NCBI RefSeq assembly: GCF_001721295.1
Contig: NZ_MDDS01000021.1
Span: 1 to 51,832, forward strand
DNA length: 51,832 nucleotides
Origin: Sphingomonas turrisvirgatae
Lineage (GTDB): Bacteria > Pseudomonadota > Alphaproteobacteria > Sphingomonadales > Sphingomonadaceae
Direction of reading: 5' to 3'
Each line of letters opens with the position of its first letter. Positions within the stretch are counted from its first letter, which is position 1. This document shows, piece after piece, positions 32,980-41,940 of the stretch. Position numbers and translations under genes: made by a program. A model generated the notes under the pieces. It saw only the letters and a program-made list of their open reading frames with translations, was not told the DNA's origin and did no database searches.

Positions 32980-33945
32980 CACGGCTCGCTCGCGGCAGGG
33001 CAATGCCGTCGCATTGCCGCTGCCTGCTACGCCTCACCGATGTCGCGATAGATACCGGGACGGCACGTCGCATCGCCTCGCTCGCTTTGCGGTCATCGCT
33101 GAGTGCGATGACCAGCGCGCTACGCCTCGGCCGATGCGACTGGCGGGGTTGGCGGATACCGATCGGCACGCCTCGCTCGCTTCACGACGATCCCTTTGGA
33201 TCGCCGGTTCGCTACGCATCGCCGTGCCGATCGCGCCCGATGGCCGGCCACGCCGATCTCGCTCGCATCGCGGCCACGCCTGCGCGTGTCACGCTTGCTA
33301 CGCATCGACCCGCGCGGCTCACCGGGCGTGTCGCTTGCGGCATCGGCACGGCTCGCTCGCGGCAGGGCAATGCCGTCGCATTGCCACTGCCTGCTACGCC
33401 TCGCCGGTGCCGGGATCGATCTGTCACTCCGTCGCATCGCCTCGCTCGCTTTGCGGTCATCGCTGAATGCGATGACCAGCGCGCTACGCCTCGGCCGATG
33501 CGACTGGCGATCATCGTTGGATACCGATCGGCACGGCTCGCTCGCATCGCGGCCACGCCTGCGCGTGTCACGCTCGCTACGCATCGACCGTCGCGGCTCA
33601 GCCGGCGTCTCGACTGCGGCATCGGCACGGCTCGCTGGCGGGCGCGGCGATGCCGTCGCATCGCCTGCGCTGCCGCTGCGCATCGCGCCGTGCCGATGCG
33701 ATCGAGTATGGGCTGACCGGCACGGCTCGCTCGCTTCACGACGATCCCTTCGGATCGCCGGTTCGCTACGCCTCGCTCGTGCCGATCGCACCCGCTTATC
33801 GACCGCGCCCGTCTCGCTCGCATCGCGGCCACGCCTGCGCGTGTCGCGCTCGCTACGCATCGACCGGCGCAGTCCGACCAATGCCCGGCTCGCTCGCGGT
33901 GCCGCAATGCCTGCGCATTGCGAGCACCAGCTACGCATCGCTCGG
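32980..33945. repeat. Array of about 11 hairpin units with conserved flanks
   Basis: Each unit is (G)CTCGCTCGC, a hairpin of 20-35 bases, then GCTACGC(A/C)TCG. Four hairpin types alternate: GGCAATGC-CGTC-GCATTGCC (units near 32994, 33361, 33646, 33897), GGTCATCGC-TGAGT-GCGATGACC (33091, 33454), CGATCC-CTTT-GGATCG (33188, 33741) and CACGC-CTGC-GCGTG (33275, 33554, 33831). In the third unit of the first type an A-T pair is replaced by G-C on both sides, keeping the stem. Open frames cross it on both strands but they are Arg/Ser/Ala-rich by-products of the repeats. About 90 bases before it and 45 after it hold no gene either. Confidence 0.8.
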
Positions 33946-33991
33946 GCACCCGGTCCTGCGGACCGACCCATGACCCCGTGATCGGCCATGC

Positions 33992-34053
33992 CGATCCTGA
34001 CGGATCGGAAGGGGAGGGGAACCGGGGATGATGGTTCCAACGGGAGACAGACC
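33992..34053 (+). promoter_or_regulatory. Structured leader (family member 12)
   Basis: CGATCC-TGAC-GGATCG (33992-34007), tract gaaggggagggg, then GGAACC (34018-34023) with GGTTCC (34033-34038), GGGAGA ribosome-binding site (34042-34047) and ATG at 34054. Confidence 0.6.
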
Positions 34054-34608
34054 ATGTCGATCACCTTCTTCCTCAGCGTCGATCGGAAAGCCGATGCCGC
34101 GCCCGCCGTCATCACCGCCCGCCAGCTCGCCGCGTTCCGCGCCTTCGCCCGGGAGCGTGGCCAGCTTCTCGAAGACGAGGACGATGACCCCCTGGTGTCG
34201 TGCTCGTTCGAAGCCCGCGTGTGCCCCTGGTCGCTCGCATCAATCTGCGCGATCTTCGATCACGACGTTGGTGTCATCTCCGTTGTCGAGGAAGCCCAGT
34301 TTCGTGGACTCAACGTCCGCTTCTGGCGCGACGATGCGACCCGCGCGATCACGATGCGCGTCGCCAGCACCCCGGACGGCGCAGCGGAGATCAACCTCGC
34401 GAACGGCAACGCCTTCCACGTCCTCGACGCCCTACGACTTTCGGACGATAATTGCGGCAGCATGCCCATCGGGCAACTACGCGAAACACTCGGCCGGCCC
34501 TATGTTCGCCGCGACCTTGGTCGCCTCGATGGTCGTTACCTCGAGCGCTTCGATAGCCTCGCTGCTCAGGCAGACACCAGTGACGGGATACGCATGGTCT
34601 GGGGATAG
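34054..34608 (+). CDS. Hypothetical protein, 184 aa
   Basis: Starts MSITFFLSVDRKADAAPAVI; helix at 22-45, then a beta-rich part (VGVISVVEEAQFRGLNVRFWR; AITMRVASTPDGAAEINLA). Ends LAAQADTSDGIRMVWG. No known motif. Two terminators follow it, so it is a single-gene unit with its own leader. Confidence 0.6.
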   Translation: MSITFFLSVDRKADAAPAVITARQLAAFRAFARERGQLLEDEDDDPLVSCSFEARVCPWSLASICAIFDHDVGVISVVEEAQFRGLNVRFWRDDATRAITMRVASTPDGAAEINLANGNAFHVLDALRLSDDNCGSMPIGQLRETLGRPYVRRDLGRLDGRYLERFDSLAAQADTSDGIRMVWG

Positions 34609-34632
34609 CCTCCCTCCAGTCGCCATCGCGTC

Positions 34633-34672
34633 GGGGAGCATCGGGCTTCGCCTCGATGCTCCCCATTCTTTT
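34633..34672 (+). terminator. Terminator, first of two
   Basis: GGGGAGCATCG (34633-34643) pairs exactly with CGATGCTCCCC (34654-34664), then attctttt. Confidence 0.9.
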
Positions 34673-34719
34673 GCCGGAATGGACCGAAGCGTCGCCGCCT
34701 TCACCGAGGCATTGAAAAT

Positions 34720-34753
34720 GGGGAGCGCCTTACGGCTGCTCCCCTTTCTTTTT
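34720..34753 (+). terminator. Terminator, second of two
   Basis: GGGGAGC (34720-34726) pairs with GCTCCCC (34738-34744), then TTTCTTTTT. The stem repeats the first seven bases of the terminator 90 bp upstream. It also faces the end of the minus-strand gene at 34791. Confidence 0.85.
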
Positions 34754-34790
34754 ACATGATGGGCTTGAGCCCGTTTTCACGCTGACCCGC

Positions 34791-35009
34791 TCACGCGGTC
34801 AGGCGCTTCACGGCCTCGGCGATCCCGAGCTTCTTGATTGCTCCGATGATCGCACTGAACTGGCCGGCATCGGCCTTCATCAACCCCGATCGTTCCACCT
34901 CCTTCAGCAGCTCCGAACGCTCGCGATCAGCCAGTTGCTTTCGCCGTTCATTGAGGCGCTGTTCGTCCGCCTCAAGCTGTGCCCGTTCCTGCTCGATACT
35001 CCGTGCCAT
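34791..35009 (-). CDS. Small coiled-coil protein, 72 aa
   Basis: Begins MARSIEQERAQLEADEQRLNE, a highly charged coiled coil for about 40 residues, then GLMKADAGQFSAIIGAIKKLG. Its build and place next to the transfer genes recall small TraC/TraD-type accessory proteins of alphaproteobacterial plasmids, but the resemblance is too weak for a name. Ribosome-binding site is weak (AAAAGG at about 12 bases). It points away from the trwA-like gene. Confidence 0.6.
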   Translation of the reverse strand: MARSIEQERAQLEADEQRLNERRKQLADRERSELLKEVERSGLMKADAGQFSAIIGAIKKLGIAEAVKRLTA

Positions 35010-35261
35010 AAGACATGCCTTTTCTGATCGTGGACCAGCCTCCATGTCACACGATGCCAGCACCTGCCCACCGGCACAATAGCGACGGTCATGATCGCTC
35101 GCTGGTCCGGTTTTACCGGACCAGCATGGGGCGACGGACACTGACCTTCGGCCAGGTCCGTCGTGGGGCGGGATCGCTCCGCCCAACCCCCTTCGGTCAT
35201 GTCCGGTGATCGCCTGCCTGCGGCGCTTTCCCTCCCGGAACCCGGTCCAGTGATCGGACAT
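35010..35261 (-). promoter_or_regulatory. Long hairpin-rich leader of the small coiled-coil gene
   Basis: On the minus strand: a purine run (ccgggagggaaagcg), GGCGG...CCGCC, GACCT...AGGTC and the perfect stem GCTGGTCCGG-TAAAA-CCGGACCAGC (35101-35125). An open frame crosses it but its protein is unconvincing. It may be a further, longer form of the leader family. Confidence 0.4.
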
Positions 35262-35533
35262 CCAGCCATGATGCCATCACCACCACGACAGTCCCTAAGG
35301 ATTTGCACACCGTACGCGGCACGCCGCAGGTTAAGTGCCTGAAATACGGTCTGTTCACAGGGTGTGTCGTGTTCTCATGGTGGAAAAGCCTAGCCGGAGT
35401 TCGCTAACCCGTTGAAATAGCGTCTAGTTCGACGTTCCCAGCATGTAATACGTTTTCTATGGCGATGTCTGAAATCGCGTGTTAAACCTCCGGCTCCGAA
35501 ATCCCCACCATCCACCAGTTGAGTGGATGGATC
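35262..35533. other. Candidate origin of transfer (oriT)
   Basis: 272 bp with clearly lower GC than the rest, no gene, just upstream of the trwA-trwB-trwC-like genes, where R388-type systems have oriT. It has a GCGGC-AC-GCCGC hairpin (about 35314-35325) and two near-repeats, TGAAATACGGTCTGTTC (about 35339) and TGAAATAGCGTCTAGTTC (about 35414), which could bind the RHH accessory protein. The nick site cannot be placed by eye. Confidence 0.45.
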
Positions 35534-35824
35534 ATGACTACACACCACGTCGGCTTCAGGCTTTCGAGTCAGGCTGTTGCGACCCTGGACAGCTTCGCGA
35601 AAGAGCGTGGATGCTCTCGCTCGGAGGCGTCCCGTTTAGTCTTTCATTTCGGACTTCCACTGGCGGTCGCGAGCCATTCATTCAACGTCAGTCGCGTCCT
35701 GCTCATCCTAGAGCAACTGTCGGCTTCGATGGACCTCATCGTTACCCGCGAGCATCCCGACTACGCGGAGAAGATCATCGACATCGCCCAGGAGCGCGTG
35801 GAGGTTCACCATGCGCAGCGGTGA
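35534..35824 (+). CDS. TrwA-like ribbon-helix-helix accessory protein
   Basis: 96 residues. VGFRLSSQAVATLDSFAKERG followed by SRSEASRLVF is a ribbon-helix-helix DNA-binding domain; the rest is helical. In R388 the gene before trwB is trwA, an RHH protein that binds oriT and stimulates the relaxase, so position and fold agree. Start taken at ATG 35534; ATG 35519 is possible. Its end overlaps the next start by 14 bp, indicating coupling. Confidence 0.7.
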   Translation: MTTHHVGFRLSSQAVATLDSFAKERGCSRSEASRLVFHFGLPLAVASHSFNVSRVLLILEQLSASMDLIVTREHPDYAEKIIDIAQERVEVHHAQR

Positions 35825-38300
35825 TATCCGGTTCAACGGTCAGGCGGCGACGGTAAAGCACCATTCAGCGCGGGGGCGGATCACCCGCAACTCCGGCAAT
35901 TTCACCCGCGGTTCGCAGCTGCTTGCCAGCCAGTACAAGATGACCTGGGCGGGCCTCCAGGTGCCGATCTGGATCTGGCTCGGGACGTTCATCGTCCTGT
36001 TCAATATCTTCGTCTGGCTGGGCCTCGCCGAGCATGAGTTCCAGCTCGACCTGATGAAGCTCTACTCGGCGATCTGGACATGGGTCGGCGCGGACAGATT
36101 CCACCTTATCAACCTGACCCTGCCCAACGGCGTCGTGACGAAAGTTCCGATCGGTTACGTTCCCTACGAGCCCCATGTCGTTCACGCCTGGGCTAAAACC
36201 GTCAAAATCTTCCTGACGACGCTCGTCATGTCGGCTTTCATCGCCGCTCCGCTCATCATGTGGTTCATCATGTGGGCCAACAAGCGCGGCAGCGACATGC
36301 TCCAGGAACGCCATAACCGCGGCGCCCTGCTTGTCGAGCGAGATGTCCTCGTCAAAACCGTCAGCGGCCACAACCGGCGCAGGTTCCGAACCGAGTGCGC
36401 CGAGCACGAGCCCCCATACGTCCCGGAGCTGGTCGCCAAGGCTCCAATCCTCGATCGCATCGACCGGGGCATCCACGTTCCCTATACGATCGCCGGCATC
36501 CCCTATCCGTGGCGGCTCGAACAGAGCCATACCATGCTCATCGGCACCACCGGCACCGGCAAGACGACGCAGCTGCGCAGCCACGTCTCGCAGCTTCGTG
36601 CGCGCGGGCATCGCGCCGTCATCTTCGACCTTACCGGGGTGTTCGTGGAGACATTCTACAACCCCGAAACCGACGTTATCCTCAACCCGATGGACGAGCG
36701 TTGCGCGCCGTGGACGCTGTTCGACGAGTGCCGCAACTATGCCGACTTCGTGTCGGCCGCCTCGGCCCTTATCCCCTCGCATCCCGACGACAAGGAGCCG
36801 TTCTGGCAGAACGCCGCACGCATGCTGTTCATCGAGATGTGCCTGAAGCTTCAGGAGATGGGCGAGGCCAACAATGCCGCCATCGCGCATCACCTGATGC
36901 AGGCTGACCTGAAGTCGATCAACGCCAAGCTGGACGACACGATCGCGGCCCCGCTGACGACGGAGAAAGCGGCCCGCATGGCGGAGTCGATCCGATCGGT
37001 CCTGAACGTCAACGGACAGGCGCTGCGCTTCATGCCGGACCCCGTCCCGGGCGGCCCGCCCGCCTTCTCGATCCGCGACTGGATCGCGACCGACAATCGT
37101 GACGGCTCGATCATGTTCATTACCGGCTCGTACAATGACCTGGAGATGACCCGCGGCCTGTTCACGCTGTGGATCGACCTCGCGGTCAACAACCTCATGC
37201 GCCTGCCCAAGACGCGCGATCTGCGCACCTGGTATCTGTTCGACGAGGTACACGCGCTCCACGCGCTGCCCGGCATCGAGCATGGCCTCCAGTCGGCGCG
37301 CAACTTCGGAGGCGCGTTCGTCCTCGGCATCCACTCGTTCGACAAGCTGGTCGCGACCTATGGCCTGCAGAACGCGACCGCGCTCACCGGCCTCGCGCGC
37401 ACCAAGCTGATCCTCGCCACCGCCGATCGCACGACCGCCGAGAAATGCTCCGAGTTCATCGGCAGCCGGGAAGTCCGTCAGATGGATGAGGCATACAGCT
37501 ACGGCTACAACAATACCCGCGACGCCTCGACGCTCACACCGCGTACCGCGATCGAGCCGCTGGTCATCCCCGACGACATCAACAACCTGCCGTCGCTCCA
37601 CGGCTTCGTGAAGTTTCCCGACGGTTTCCCCGCTGCGCGGATCGAACTCAAGTACCGGTCCTATGCCGAGGTCGCGCCGGGGGCTGTTCCCCGCAAGAAC
37701 TTCAAGCCGACCGAATACGTCTCGCCGGAAGACCGGCGTCGTCAGACCGCCCGGAACAAGGTCGCGGATGAGGGGGGTGAGGGCGGCCGGGAACATACCC
37801 CCACGCGGTCCGTGGGAGGCGTAGAGGCAAGGGAACGAGAAGAGCCGGACCTGACCGCCGCTCAGCCCGAGAAGCCCCGTAGCGAGGCGGAGAAGGCGGC
37901 TGCGGCGATGGAGGTCACCGGGGCGCTGCCGGTGGTGATCGATCAGGTAACCGGCAAGGGCGTGATGACCAGCCCGACCGGCGCCGATGCCGTCCGCGCA
38001 GCGGAGCCAGCGGTTCCCGTCGCGTCCGAAAAGGTGCGCGACGCGCGGATCGGTCTGAGGCTTCCCGATCCGGGGGCGTCGCCAACGCTCACGGCAGGCC
38101 CGAACGCGCAACGATCGGACGCCGAACGACCAATGAGTGGCTCTGATCTCGGTCGGCAAGATGGCGACCGCCATGAGGACCAGGCGACCCGTGAGTTGCG
38201 CGATGGGTTTGCGACGCAGCGCGATCCCGATCACCACCATCGTCATCACGGCCCGGATCATTCGCCGGAGATCGATGACAACATGGACATGGGGATGTAG
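35811..38300 (+). CDS. TrwB/TraD-type conjugative coupling protein
   Basis: 829 residues. Two N-terminal membrane segments (about 50-72 and 131-155), then a P-loop: Walker A GTTGTGKT near 245-252 and Walker B WYLFDEVHALHALPG near residue 477. The AAA core resembles TrwB/TraD. The C-terminal 200 residues are a charged, probably disordered tail ending with a His-rich stretch (DHHHRHHGPDH). Coupling proteins are hexameric DNA pumps in the inner membrane that bring the relaxase-DNA complex to the type IV secretion channel. It is followed, after three bases, by the relaxase gene. Confidence 0.9.
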   Translation: MRSGDIRFNGQAATVKHHSARGRITRNSGNFTRGSQLLASQYKMTWAGLQVPIWIWLGTFIVLFNIFVWLGLAEHEFQLDLMKLYSAIWTWVGADRFHLINLTLPNGVVTKVPIGYVPYEPHVVHAWAKTVKIFLTTLVMSAFIAAPLIMWFIMWANKRGSDMLQERHNRGALLVERDVLVKTVSGHNRRRFRTECAEHEPPYVPELVAKAPILDRIDRGIHVPYTIAGIPYPWRLEQSHTMLIGTTGTGKTTQLRSHVSQLRARGHRAVIFDLTGVFVETFYNPETDVILNPMDERCAPWTLFDECRNYADFVSAASALIPSHPDDKEPFWQNAARMLFIEMCLKLQEMGEANNAAIAHHLMQADLKSINAKLDDTIAAPLTTEKAARMAESIRSVLNVNGQALRFMPDPVPGGPPAFSIRDWIATDNRDGSIMFITGSYNDLEMTRGLFTLWIDLAVNNLMRLPKTRDLRTWYLFDEVHALHALPGIEHGLQSARNFGGAFVLGIHSFDKLVATYGLQNATALTGLARTKLILATADRTTAEKCSEFIGSREVRQMDEAYSYGYNNTRDASTLTPRTAIEPLVIPDDINNLPSLHGFVKFPDGFPAARIELKYRSYAEVAPGAVPRKNFKPTEYVSPEDRRRQTARNKVADEGGEGGREHTPTRSVGGVEAREREEPDLTAAQPEKPRSEAEKAAAAMEVTGALPVVIDQVTGKGVMTSPTGADAVRAAEPAVPVASEKVRDARIGLRLPDPGASPTLTAGPNAQRSDAERPMSGSDLGRQDGDRHEDQATRELRDGFATQRDPDHHHRHHGPDHSPEIDDNMDMGM

Positions 38301-38303
38301 CCG

Positions 38304-41300
38304 ATGCTGTCGGTCGCCTCCGTCAAATCCGCCTCCGGCGCGGCGCAGTATTTCGCCAAGGACGATTACTACACCGCCGAGCATTCGTCCGAGGCGACCG
38401 CCTGGGGCGGGGTGGGCGCGGCCGATCTTGGCCTCAAGGGCGAGGTGACCAAGGAGGACTTCGAGAAGATCCTCAACGGCGAGATGCCCGATGGCGAGAA
38501 GGTCGGGCAGGTCGAGGGTCGGCGGTTAGGCGTCGACCTGACATTCTCGATGCCGAAATCGGCGAGCGTCATGGCCTATGTCGCCGGCGACGCCCGTGTG
38601 CTCACCGCGCATATGAACGCGGTAAAGGCGACGATGGGCTGGGTCGAGAAGACCTTCGCCGAAGGCCGCACCTACGATCAGTCCAGGTCAGGGGATGCGG
38701 TGCGTACCGGCAACCTCGTCTATGCGCTGTTCCAGCACGACACGAGCCGCGCTCTCGATCCGCAGGGCCACATCCACGTCCTTATCGCCAACATGACCAA
38801 GATGGCGAACGGGGCATGGCAGGCGCTCCACAACCAGCAGCTCTGGAAGAACAACACCACGATCGGCGCGGCCTATCACGCGCAGTTTCGCGCCGAGCTG
38901 GCCAAGATCGGCTATGAGACCAGCGTCACCGGCAAGCACGGCCAGTTCGAGATCAACGGCGTGCCCAAGCAGGTGATCGATACCTTCAGCCAGCGGCGCG
39001 CCGATATCCTGGCGAAAGCCGGCGAGCTCGGTGTCACCTCCGCCGAGGCGTTGCGCAAGGTGACCAACAATACCCGCGACGCCAAGCTGAACGTCGAGGA
39101 TCGCGATGCCCTGCGCCAGGAATGGCGTGACCGGGCGGCCGCGCTCGGATTCGACGGCAAGGCACTGGTCGATGCCGCGCGCGAGCGTGCCGGCACTAGC
39201 GGCCTCGATGCCCAGCCACGACCGATGGAGCGCCTCGGTGACGTCCTGGCCAATATCCGCGAAAGCCTGGGCGAGTGGTTCCGATCCGCCGATCCGCTCG
39301 TCGCCAGCGGTCTCGACCGACTGCGCATCGCGCCGGTGGATCTGCGCGCCCAGCACGCCGTCGCCTCCGCGATCCGCATCCATGCCCAGCGCGAAGCCGC
39401 GTTCGCCGTGCCCGACATCACCCGGACCGCGCTCGACCTCGGGCTGAAGGGTGTCACCGCCGCGCATGTCGACGCGCGCGTCTCCGAGCTCATCCGCAAC
39501 GAGAAGCTGATCCCGGGCAAGGAGGACCGGATCGACGGCGTCGTCACCCATGTCACGACGCCCGAGGCGCTCGCGACCGAGCGCGGTATCCTTGCCGAGA
39601 TCGAGCGCGGCAAGGGGGAGGGGCGGGTGATCGTCTCCGCCGACACCGTCATCGAACGGATCAACGCCGCATCGGGCGACAAGGAACTCAACGCAGGCCA
39701 GATGGCGGCCGCGACGATGGCGCTGACCTCCGCCGATCGTATCGTCGCGGTCCAAGGCGTCTCGGGCGCCGGCAAGTCGACCATGCTGGCGAGCGTCGCG
39801 CGCAACGTCGAGCAGGAGGGCGGCAAGGTGGTCGGCCTCGCGCTCATGAAGGCGACCGCCGATCGCCTCGGCGCGGAAGCCGGGATCGAGAGCCGCACCG
39901 TCTCCTCGTTCGTCCACAGCTATGCCCGCCACGCGCTCGCTGGGAAGGGAGCGGGCTATGACGGCGCGCGCGACGCGCTCGCCGGCACGACGCTGATCCT
40001 CGACGAAGCCTCGATGGTGGGTTCCGACCAGATGAAGCACCTGGTCGGCATCGCCAATGCGCTCGGCGTCGATCGCTTCCTGATGATCGGCGATCGCCAG
40101 CAGATCACCGCGGTCGACGCCGGCAAGGCGTTCGCGCTCGCGCAGGCCGGCGGGATCACGATGGCGCGGATGGACGAGAATCTGCGCCAGCGCACCGAGC
40201 AGCTGCGCACCGTCGCTGCGCTGACCAACCGTGGCGAGGTGCGCGAGGCGATGGCGATGCTCGGCGACAAGGTCACCGCCAACCCCGAGCATGTGAAGGC
40301 CGCGGCCGAACACTGGCTGGGCCTAACCACCGAACAGCGCGAGACCACCGCGATGTTCTCCTCGGGCCGCGTCGCCCGCGCCGAGCTCAACGTGCGCATC
40401 CAGGACGGCCTCGCCGCAGAGGGGGCGCTGAAGGGCGAGGGCGTCGTTACGCCCGTCCTCGACAAGGTCAACGTCACGCGTGAGGAACTGCGCTACGCGC
40501 ATACCTACAAGCCGGGCCAGGTGATCGACCTGCGCCATGCCATGCGCGAACTCGGCCTCAGCCCCGGCACCTATGACGTGCTCGGCGTCGACGCGAAGGG
40601 CCGCGTCCAGGTCCAGATCGGCAACCGGGTTCGGACCTTCGATCCGCAGAAGATATCGCCGGTCGACAAGACCGATGCGATGCAGCTCGCGCAGCGCGAG
40701 GAGATCCGGCTGCACGAAGGCGACAGGATCCGCTGGACGCAGAACGACAAGGACCGCGGCCTCAACAACAACGACATCGCCCGCGTCGTCTCGGCCGACC
40801 CGTCGGGGATCAGGGTCGAGGCGAGCGACGGCACGCTCCACGAGCTGAAGGCGGGCGATCCGATGATGGAGCGGATCAGCCTCGCCTACGCGCTCAACAT
40901 GCACGCGGCGCAGGGCATCACCACCGATACCGCGATCGCGGTGATGAGCCACAAGGAATCTAACCTCTCCAACCAGCGCCTGTTCAACGTCACCGTTACG
41001 CGCGTCCGCGACGACATCCAGCTGTTCACCGACGACCGCGAGAAGCTGACCGCCGCGATCGAGCGCAACGAGGGCAACAAGACCTCGGCGCTCGAAACCA
41101 CCGGCGCGCTGACGATCGATCCCGATCGCGGCGCTGCCGGCACAGCGGCGAAAGCAGGCGCGGGCGAGACGTTCAACCCCTCGCTGCCGCCCGACCTCGA
41201 TCGCGGACCGGAGAAAGTTGGGGGCGAGCCGAGCGCCGACGTCAGCCAAACCGTCGAGCGGCAGCCGCCCGATTTCAAGAACGATCCCTCCCTTGCAGCC

Positions 41301-41378
41301 GCATCGCTGCGGATCGGCGTCGAGAAGCCGGAAATCGAACTTCCCTACCCCGAAAAGGACATCGGACTGGAGCTATGA
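38304..41378 (+). CDS. MobF-family relaxase/helicase (TrwC/TraI-like)
   Basis: 1024 residues. The N-terminal relaxase starts MLSVASVKSASGAAQYFAKD with the catalytic tyrosines Y22 and Y23 in DDYY, and the HUH metal site is seen in QHDTSR (about 143) and GHIHV (about 155). The helicase half has Walker A GVSGAGKS (about 485) and ILDEASMVG (about 566). This is the two-domain order of TrwC/TraI: nicking at oriT, covalent attachment to the 5-prime end, and unwinding. The disordered C-terminus has no added domain. Stop overlaps the next start (ATGA). Confidence 0.95.
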   Translation: MLSVASVKSASGAAQYFAKDDYYTAEHSSEATAWGGVGAADLGLKGEVTKEDFEKILNGEMPDGEKVGQVEGRRLGVDLTFSMPKSASVMAYVAGDARVLTAHMNAVKATMGWVEKTFAEGRTYDQSRSGDAVRTGNLVYALFQHDTSRALDPQGHIHVLIANMTKMANGAWQALHNQQLWKNNTTIGAAYHAQFRAELAKIGYETSVTGKHGQFEINGVPKQVIDTFSQRRADILAKAGELGVTSAEALRKVTNNTRDAKLNVEDRDALRQEWRDRAAALGFDGKALVDAARERAGTSGLDAQPRPMERLGDVLANIRESLGEWFRSADPLVASGLDRLRIAPVDLRAQHAVASAIRIHAQREAAFAVPDITRTALDLGLKGVTAAHVDARVSELIRNEKLIPGKEDRIDGVVTHVTTPEALATERGILAEIERGKGEGRVIVSADTVIERINAASGDKELNAGQMAAATMALTSADRIVAVQGVSGAGKSTMLASVARNVEQEGGKVVGLALMKATADRLGAEAGIESRTVSSFVHSYARHALAGKGAGYDGARDALAGTTLILDEASMVGSDQMKHLVGIANALGVDRFLMIGDRQQITAVDAGKAFALAQAGGITMARMDENLRQRTEQLRTVAALTNRGEVREAMAMLGDKVTANPEHVKAAAEHWLGLTTEQRETTAMFSSGRVARAELNVRIQDGLAAEGALKGEGVVTPVLDKVNVTREELRYAHTYKPGQVIDLRHAMRELGLSPGTYDVLGVDAKGRVQVQIGNRVRTFDPQKISPVDKTDAMQLAQREEIRLHEGDRIRWTQNDKDRGLNNNDIARVVSADPSGIRVEASDGTLHELKAGDPMMERISLAYALNMHAAQGITTDTAIAVMSHKESNLSNQRLFNVTVTRVRDDIQLFTDDREKLTAAIERNEGNKTSALETTGALTIDPDRGAAGTAAKAGAGETFNPSLPPDLDRGPEKVGGEPSADVSQTVERQPPDFKNDPSLAAASLRIGVEKPEIELPYPEKDIGLEL

Positions 41379-41617
41379 GCATGACCACGTCGCCACCGAC
41401 CTGGGATCAGGTGATCGCCACGAAACATTGGCACGCCTGCGATCTCGACACCCATACGCTCGCGCAATGCAGCCAGCTCGCGCGGCGCGACGATGCGCTC
41501 GACTGGGGCGGCGAAACGCTCGCGATGGCCGCGATATTCGGCCTGACCTACGTCTTACTCCTGCCGCTCACCCGCGCGCTGCGTGCCCTCCGGGTCCGGC
41601 CCGAGCCAGCACGATGA
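41375..41617 (+). CDS. Small membrane protein, 80 aa
   Basis: Coupled by ATGA to the relaxase gene. One membrane segment, TLAMAAIFGLTYVLLLPLT, near residue 48, then a basic tail. No family recognised; its position suggests a role in transfer or the cell envelope. Confidence 0.6.
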   Translation: MSMTTSPPTWDQVIATKHWHACDLDTHTLAQCSQLARRDDALDWGGETLAMAAIFGLTYVLLLPLTRALRALRVRPEPAR

Positions 41618-41940
41618 GCCTCGCCGACCGCGACTATATGCACGGGGCTCCCCGCATCGGCCGGACCTCGCGGCTCGACACGCCGCCCTGCGATGCGATC
41701 GAGGGCGCGTCCGAGCATCTCCAACAGGCCCGCAGGAAGCCCGTGGAGCCACGGTCAACCGCGCCGCGCGTGCTCGTCCCCCTGACGCGCCGGCTGCGTC
41801 AGGCGGGGCTCCTGGCGGCCGTGGTGGCGGCTTTCACCTTCGCCTGGGCGGTCGGATGCGGAATCGTCAGCGCGTCGCTCCACACCGATGGTGGAATTTT
41901 CGTTCCGCCCGCAACCCAAGGTACGCCCGGTGGACGGTAG
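41614..41940 (+). CDS. Single-pass membrane protein with DRDYM motif, 108 aa
   Basis: Coupled by ATGA to the gene before. N-terminus MSLADRDYMHG resembles the DDRDYMRDRY start of the protein at 42648. One membrane segment (GLLAAVVAAFTFAWAVGCGI) near residue 65, followed by a short outside part. Probably anchored in the inner membrane with the N-terminus inside. Confidence 0.6.
   Translation: MSLADRDYMHGAPRIGRTSRLDTPPCDAIEGASEHLQQARRKPVEPRSTAPRVLVPLTRRLRQAGLLAAVVAAFTFAWAVGCGIVSASLHTDGGIFVPPATQGTPGGR

Noticed and set aside
32980..33945. CRISPR array
   Set aside because: Repeated parts are short flanks around hairpins of differing length, there are no unique spacers of equal size and no cas gene.
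32980..33945. Integron attC sites
   Set aside because: The conserved flanks CTCGCTCGC and GCTACGC do not fit the GTTRRRY/RYYYAAC core sites, and there are no cassettes or integrase.
33003..33981. Repeat proteins of 237-331 residues on both strands in the hairpin array
   Set aside because: All frames are open because of base composition; products are Arg/Ser/Ala-rich, lack ribosome-binding sites and simply echo the DNA repeats.
34791..35261. A 156-residue version of the small coiled-coil gene
   Set aside because: The added N-terminus is of improbable composition and is coded by a hairpin-rich leader; the ATG at 35007-35009 is preferred.
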